Of a stretch of DNA of 61,876 nt, positions 57,953 through 61,876 are shown in pieces. A model generated the notes under the pieces. The model did no database searches and was not told the origin of the DNA. It saw nothing but the letters and a program-made list of their open reading frames with translations. This DNA comes from JAICTV01 sp035634055. Lineage in GTDB: Bacteria; Planctomycetota; Phycisphaerae; Tepidisphaerales; Tepidisphaeraceae. Every line of letters starts with the position of its first letter. The stretch's first letter is position 1. The stretch is from positions 1 to 61,876 of the forward strand of contig DASQDR010000015.1 in NCBI GenBank assembly GCA_035634055.1. Reading direction: 5' to 3'. Both the position numbers and the translations under genes were made by a program.

Positions 57953-58504
57953 TCACTTGACCCCCCGCCGCAGCCTGGCGAACACCTCCGCCAGCGCGGC
58001 GCGGCCGTAGTGGGCGTTCAAGCCGCTGGGGTTGGGGAGGACCCACAGGCGCGTCTCGCCGATCGTCTCCTGCTGCGGCCCCACCTGCGCCTTGGGGCGG
58101 TCGAACGCGGCGCGATAGGCGCCGACGCCGAGCACCGCCAGCACGGCCGGCCGATGTTCTGCGACCTTCGCCTCCAGCTTTTCCGCCCCGGCGAGGAACT
58201 CCTCGGGGCGCAGCTCGTCCGCAGCCGCGCTGCCGCGATCGACGACGTTGGTGATGCCGTAGCCGAGGGTCAGCAGCTCGCGTTCCTCGAACGGCGAGAG
58301 CACCCGCGGCGTGAAGCCGGCGGCGTGCAGCGTCGGCCAAAAGCGGTTGCCCGGCCGCGCGAAGTGGTGCCGCACCGCCGCCGAGTACAGCCCCGGATTG
58401 ATCCCGCAGAACAGCACCTTCAGCCCCGGCGCGATCAGGTCCGGCACGGTCTTGCCGTCCGCCGCCAGCAACTGCGCCTTGGTTGGCCGCCAGGGTTGTT
58501 CCAT
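57953..58504 (-). CDS. mug: mismatch-specific uracil/thymine DNA glycosylase (Mug type)
   Basis: Mug removes uracil or thymine opposite guanine. The 183-aa protein has LKVLFCGINPGLYSAAVRHH (the GINPG active-site loop, residues about 30-45), FARPGNRFWPTLHAAGFT, GYGITNVVDRGSAAADEL and LWVLPNPSGLNAHY, where NPSGLN is the second active-site motif. Length is typical. ATG 58504 has no good RBS; the frame is open a few codons further. It starts 46 bp from the end of the flavin reductase on the same strand, so it may be cotranscribed. Confidence 0.92.
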   Translation of the reverse strand: MEQPWRPTKAQLLAADGKTVPDLIAPGLKVLFCGINPGLYSAAVRHHFARPGNRFWPTLHAAGFTPRVLSPFEERELLTLGYGITNVVDRGSAAADELRPEEFLAGAEKLEAKVAEHRPAVLAVLGVGAYRAAFDRPKAQVGPQQETIGETRLWVLPNPSGLNAHYGRAALAEVFARLRRGVK

Positions 58505-58550
58505 GAGAAGCAAGCGCGCCCGCCCGCCCGCGTACCGGAAATGAAATTCG

Positions 58551-59042
58551 TCAGTAGTGAAATCCGCTGCCGCGCTGGTGGGTGAACGCCTGGCCGTGGA
58601 TGAGCAACTCGCCCGCGGTGACCTGGCCGACGAACAGTTCGTGGTCGCCGCCGAAGTCGCAGGTGGTGAGCAGCCGGCACTCCATCCACGCCAGCGCGTT
58701 CTTCATGACCGGCAGGCCGCGCGGGGTCTGGAAGGTCTCGACGCCGTCGAACGGGTCCTCGCCCGGCTTGACGCCGCGAGCATAGCGCTTCATCAGCGAC
58801 GTGTCCGCCTCCGGCACGACCGACAGCGCGAAACGCTGCGCCGCCCGCACCAGCCCGCCGATCGGGCGGCCCCTGGCGACGGCGAGGCTGAGCGCCGGCG
58901 GCTCGAAGCCGGCCTGCTGCACCCAGCTCACCATCATCGCGGTGGACCCGGACCCGTTGCTGGCGGTGAGGATGAACACGCCGCTCGGGATCCGCCCCAG
59001 CGCCCGTCCGACCGTCTGCTTCAGCTCTTCGGAGATCGACAT
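58551..59042 (-). CDS. flavin reductase family protein (FMN-binding)
   Basis: The 163-aa protein has RALGRIPSGVFILTASNGSG, AMMVSWVQQAGFEPPALSLA, FALSVVPEADTSLMKRYARG, GLPVMKNALAWMECRLLTTC and HELFVGQVTAGELLIHGQAF, the split-barrel fold of the FlaRed family. Such proteins reduce FMN or FAD with NAD(P)H or serve as flavodoxin-like domains. ATG 59042 follows TACAAC by 10 nt. It is divergent from the zinc-ribbon gene, 49 bp apart. Confidence 0.88.
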   Translation of the reverse strand: MSISEELKQTVGRALGRIPSGVFILTASNGSGSTAMMVSWVQQAGFEPPALSLAVARGRPIGGLVRAAQRFALSVVPEADTSLMKRYARGVKPGEDPFDGVETFQTPRGLPVMKNALAWMECRLLTTCDFGGDHELFVGQVTAGELLIHGQAFTHQRGSGFHY

Positions 59043-59079
59043 GGCGGGCGGTGTTGTAGCCGACGTGCGCCGCGCGTGC

Positions 59080-59085
59080 TACGGT
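59080..59085 (+). promoter_or_regulatory. -10 like TACGGT, 6 nt before GTG 59092
   Basis: TACGGT and six bases (AACCGC) lead to GTG 59092. Confidence 0.45.
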
Positions 59086-59091
59086 AACCGC

Positions 59092-59649
59092 GTGGCTGAA
59101 CCGAGCGCCTACGCGTGCCCGCGGTGCCAGCAGCCGGTTGTGATCCCCGCCGCGACGCCGGGCGCGGGGGCTGACGAGGACGACGCGACGGCGGCGGCGG
59201 GCGGCGGAGGTGAATATTTCACCTGCCCGAGCTGCGGCGGCGAGTTCACGGTGCCGCGCGAACACGGGGATGTGCACGACGGCGGACAGGAGCGCGCGCA
59301 TGAGCTGGACGGGACGCGCATCCGCCTGCTCGCCGCGGGCCGGCGCGCCGCGTACCGCGCGCGATCGTACTGCGTGATCGCCGCGGCGGCGTGCGCGGTG
59401 GCGGTCGTGCAACTGCTGTGGATGACCCTCCGCCACGTGCGCGACGTTGGCTGGACCAGGCAGCCCTTCGGTTACCTGCTGCTGGCGGCGCTGGCGGTCG
59501 CAGGGGGCGCCTACTTCGCCCGCCGCGCCGCCGCGCTGCACCGCGAGGCCCGCCGCACGCTGCTGGCGGCCGCGCCGGAGCAGCCGCCGAATTTCGATGG
59601 GCTGGACGACGGGTCCGGCCGCTGGAAGAACCTGGAAGACGTACGTTAA
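59092..59649 (+). CDS. zinc-ribbon membrane protein, unknown function
   Basis: The 185-aa product has two CxxC pairs: YACPRCQQPVVIP near residues 7-19 and FTCPSCGGEFTVP near 43-55, which can bind one zinc. Two helices follow (YCVIAAAACAVAVVQLLWMT and FGYLLLAALAVAGGAYFARR), then a basic stretch and an acidic end. The layout of zinc head and two helices is common among uncharacterised planctomycete proteins. GTG 59092 is chosen for the TACGGT box and the CxxC position; the open frame upstream overlaps the flavin reductase. Confidence 0.7.
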   Translation: MAEPSAYACPRCQQPVVIPAATPGAGADEDDATAAAGGGGEYFTCPSCGGEFTVPREHGDVHDGGQERAHELDGTRIRLLAAGRRAAYRARSYCVIAAAACAVAVVQLLWMTLRHVRDVGWTRQPFGYLLLAALAVAGGAYFARRAAALHREARRTLLAAAPEQPPNFDGLDDGSGRWKNLEDVR

Positions 59650-59721
59650 TTCGGCAACGACGCGGCGGAGCGGGGGCCGCGGGGTCTTTGCGCGCCGATG
59701 TCGCTGCAAGCGTTTTGGCCC

Positions 59722-61518
59722 CTACGCCAACAGCACTTCCACGTCGAAGTAACTGACCTCGTCATCGCTGCCGTCGGCCGCGTCGGACCCCGAGCCGCCG
59801 TAGGCGCGGTCGATCTCGCTGCCGCCGACGAGGCGGTCATTCCCGCCCGCGCCGCTGAGCGTGTCCGCGCCCGCCTGGCCGAACAGTTCATCCCTTCCCG
59901 CGCCGCCGAGCAGGTAGTCGCTGCCGCCGCCGCCGTACAGCAGGTCGTCGCCGTCGAAGCCGAAGAGTTGGTCGCGGCCGGAGCCGCCGATGAGGACGTC
60001 GGTGTCGGCGCTGCCGTTGATGGTGTCGTTGCCCGCCCCGCCGTCGATGCGCGCGCCGCGGACGCCGGCGCCGAGGGTGACGCGGTCGTTCCCGCCGGCG
60101 GTGAGGATGTTGATGCGCTTCACGCGCGACAGCGGGAACGACCGCGGCGCCGCGCCGTTGCGTCGGACGGCGAGCCGGCCGTCGCTGCGGATGCCGAGGC
60201 TGACGTCGTCGCTGCCGGCGCCGGTCTGCACCGTGAGCGTGCCGCGCGAGTTGAGCGTCGCGCCGAGGGCCGGCCCGCCGCCCACGTAGCGGGCGAAGAC
60301 GAAGTCGTACGCGGTGCCGGCCAGCGTGCGGACGCGCTTCTCGGCGACGATGGCGTCACCGTCGCGCGTGACGGCGCCGAAGAGTCGGAAGAGGGCTTCC
60401 GCGGGGGCGGGCCGGTTGGCGTTGACGACGCCGGTCCCGCCGTAGCTGGTGTCGAGCGTTCCGTCCGGATCGTAGCGCTGGAGGTAGACCGCCTCCTCGG
60501 GCACACCGCCGATGACGATCGCGCGTGCGTCGCTGCCCGCGCCGACGTGAACGGTGGCCGAACCGTTCAACTGCCGGGCGAGCGGGACCTGCTGCGTGCG
60601 CTGGCCGTCGACGGAAAACCGCTCGAGCGAGAACGCATACGCGTGCTTCACGCCCGGGACCGGCGTGGCGGAGACGGCGACGACCGAGCCGTCGGGCGCG
60701 CGGGTGACGTCGGCGTAGTACGCCTGCTCCTGTGATCGCCCGTGGAACAGCACGTGCGACGACTGCTGCGTGCCCGACGCGTCGAAGCGCAGCATGTAGA
60801 CGTCGCGGTCGTAGAAGACGAACGGTTCCTCGTTCGCCGGGTTCTCGACCATCGTGAACTTCGACGCGGGGACCAGCACCGTTCCGTCGCCGGTCACGGC
60901 GATGGGAGTCCCCTGCGCGGCGGCGTCGGCGGTGCCGGCGACGCCGTCCCCGCCGCCGAAGCTCGCGTCGACCGAGCCGTCGGCATTCAGGCGAACCACG
61001 GCTGTCTTGTCCAGGCCGACCGCCCCGGCGAAGACCAGCTTGTTGTCCAGCGTCCACGCCGGCGCGATGGCGCCCAGTCCGCTGAACGCCTCATCGGAAG
61101 CCTTGAGCGTAGCGCTGGGATCGAAGCGCCCGTCGGGGCCGAACCGCTCGTCCGGCGTGCCGTCGGCGCTCAGCACCAGCACGGTGTCGTACTCGCTGAT
61201 GGCGATCCGCCCGTCCGGAGCCATGGCGAACTGCTGCGCGTGCTGCGGGCCGGTGGTCAGCACGTCGCCGTCCCCGCCGCCGAAGGTCAGGTCGGGCGAG
61301 CCGTCGGGGTTCATGCGGCGGATGTGTAGCTTGCCGTTGCTGCCGTAACTGGTGGTGACGGCGGCGACGATCTTCCCGTCGGGCGCCTCGGCGACCCACC
61401 GGATGACGTCGCGCTGGTCGACGCGGTACGCGACCGCCCCGCCGGTACCGAAGGTCGCATCGAGCTGGCCGGCGGCGAGCAAGCGCCGCGGTCCGAGTAG
61501 TTGCACGTGGTGGGTCAT
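59722..61518 (-). CDS. secreted delta-60 / RTX repeat protein
   Basis: The 598-aa protein starts MTHHVQLLGPRRLLAAGQLD, with the export-linked motif right at the N-terminus, then delta-60 repeats (DATFGTGGAVAYRVD, VAEAPDGKIVAAVTTSYG, LTFGGGDGDVLTTGPQ, VSVTGIP-like units) over about 20-410. A strand-rich link and RTX nonapeptides (GNDTINGSADTDVLIGGSGR, GFDGDDLLYGGGGSDYLLGG) follow at 500-590. There is no enzyme domain. GAGG lies 9 nt before ATG 61518. It is the second of this type in the window and lies 50 bp from a third. Confidence 0.8.
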   Translation of the reverse strand: MTHHVQLLGPRRLLAAGQLDATFGTGGAVAYRVDQRDVIRWVAEAPDGKIVAAVTTSYGSNGKLHIRRMNPDGSPDLTFGGGDGDVLTTGPQHAQQFAMAPDGRIAISEYDTVLVLSADGTPDERFGPDGRFDPSATLKASDEAFSGLGAIAPAWTLDNKLVFAGAVGLDKTAVVRLNADGSVDASFGGGDGVAGTADAAAQGTPIAVTGDGTVLVPASKFTMVENPANEEPFVFYDRDVYMLRFDASGTQQSSHVLFHGRSQEQAYYADVTRAPDGSVVAVSATPVPGVKHAYAFSLERFSVDGQRTQQVPLARQLNGSATVHVGAGSDARAIVIGGVPEEAVYLQRYDPDGTLDTSYGGTGVVNANRPAPAEALFRLFGAVTRDGDAIVAEKRVRTLAGTAYDFVFARYVGGGPALGATLNSRGTLTVQTGAGSDDVSLGIRSDGRLAVRRNGAAPRSFPLSRVKRINILTAGGNDRVTLGAGVRGARIDGGAGNDTINGSADTDVLIGGSGRDQLFGFDGDDLLYGGGGSDYLLGGAGRDELFGQAGADTLSGAGGNDRLVGGSEIDRAYGGSGSDAADGSDDEVSYFDVEVLLA

Positions 61519-61567
61519 GCTGTGGCCTCGAGGATGTTTCGACGGCGTCGTACCAATCGTCATCGTC

Positions 61568-61876
61568 TTAGGCCGCCAAATCGGCGCCGGCCCCGCCCTT
61601 GACGATATCGGACGAATCCGGCCCGCCGAACAAGCGGTCGTTGCCGCCGGCGCCGGAGAGGGTGTCGACGCCGCCGTTGCCGAACAGGTCATCCTTGCCG
61701 GCGCCGCCGAGGCAGTAGTCGTTGCCGTCGCCGCCGACGAGGACATCGTCGCCGTCGTTGCCGAACAGTTGATCTCGTCCCGCGCCGCCCAGGAAGACGT
61801 CGGCGCCGCTGCCGCCGTTGAGGGTGTCGTCGCCGTCCCCGCCGTCGCAGTAGCCGCCCTTGGCGCCCGCCCCGAT
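61568..61876 (-). CDS. RTX-repeat protein, C-terminal part (cut by the window end)
   Basis: Minus-strand reading gives 102 residues of Ca-binding nonapeptides (GGDGDDTLNGGSGADVFLGG, then QLFGNDGDDVLVGGDGNDYC) and ends GGAGADLAA. The start lies beyond 61876. It is on the same strand and directly upstream of the 61518 gene, so the two may be one unit or tandem copies. Confidence 0.8.
   Translation of the reverse strand: MGAGAKGGYCDGGDGDDTLNGGSGADVFLGGAGRDQLFGNDGDDVLVGGDGNDYCLGGAGKDDLFGNGGVDTLSGAGGNDRLFGGPDSSDIVKGGAGADLAA

Overview
The window is GC-rich chromosomal DNA from a bacterium that looks like a member of the Planctomycetota, probably close to Phycisphaerae/Tepidisphaerales. The reasons are a mur cluster without ftsZ, secreted proteins that start with an 'LExRRxL(L/T)(A/S)' type motif, delta-60/Ca-binding repeat proteins, a membrane-anchored excisionase-like HTH protein, and spacers filled with short-word repeats. 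Everything was read by eye from sequence; family names come from recognised motifs, not from database searches.

Layout. 0.2-1.8 kb: ispD, a palindrome-filled spacer and a small membrane protein. 1.9-5.3 kb: a decayed genomic island that splits a tRNA gene in two (5' half at 1878-1918, 3' half at 5310-5344). It holds an integrase pseudogene, a toxin/antitoxin-like pair, orphan ORFs and a second tRNA-like gene interrupted by a 215-nt group I intron. 5.4-13.4 kb: a nucleoside-type MFS transporter, a MurG/MGD1-like glycosyltransferase, a DUF4383 protein, an Ig-cyclophilin fusion, UvsE, and membrane/CYTH proteins. 13.5-15.8 kb: tyrA and accA. 16-21 kb: two multidomain histidine kinases. 21.1-23.8 kb: recR and two membrane proteins.

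24.4-36.1 kb is the peptidoglycan cluster murE-murF-mraY-methyltransferase-ftsW-murG-murC-murB-ddl. It makes the UDP-MurNAc-pentapeptide (the MurE DNPR motif predicts meso-DAP), lipid I and lipid II. No murD lies in its usual place, where a SAM methyltransferase is found instead, and no ftsQAZ follows ddl. 36.2-47.5 kb: a Ycf46-like AAA ATPase, two unknown proteins, an M48 peptidase, a large Ca-binding/delta-60 protein, an HTH-TM protein, a metallophosphoesterase and a YbaK-type deacylase. 47.7-61.9 kb: smc with a palindromic element inserted in frame at its hinge, a FlgI-like lipoprotein, nrdR, an RNase Z-like hydrolase, a DUF5677-like protein, a MacB-type permease, a Mug-type DNA glycosylase, a flavin reductase, a zinc-ribbon membrane protein and two more repeat proteins (the last cut by the window end).

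Two patterns run through the whole window. (1) At least sixteen intergenic spacers carry imperfect tandem copies of a short word (for example CACGAATGG, CACCGATGG, GATTGAAGATT), in most cases followed by the reverse complement, so that the spacer can form a long hairpin. (2) About a dozen genes have a TANNNT box only 6-10 nt before the start codon and no clear ribosome-binding site, which suggests leaderless or nearly leaderless mRNAs; other genes have a normal GGAGG.
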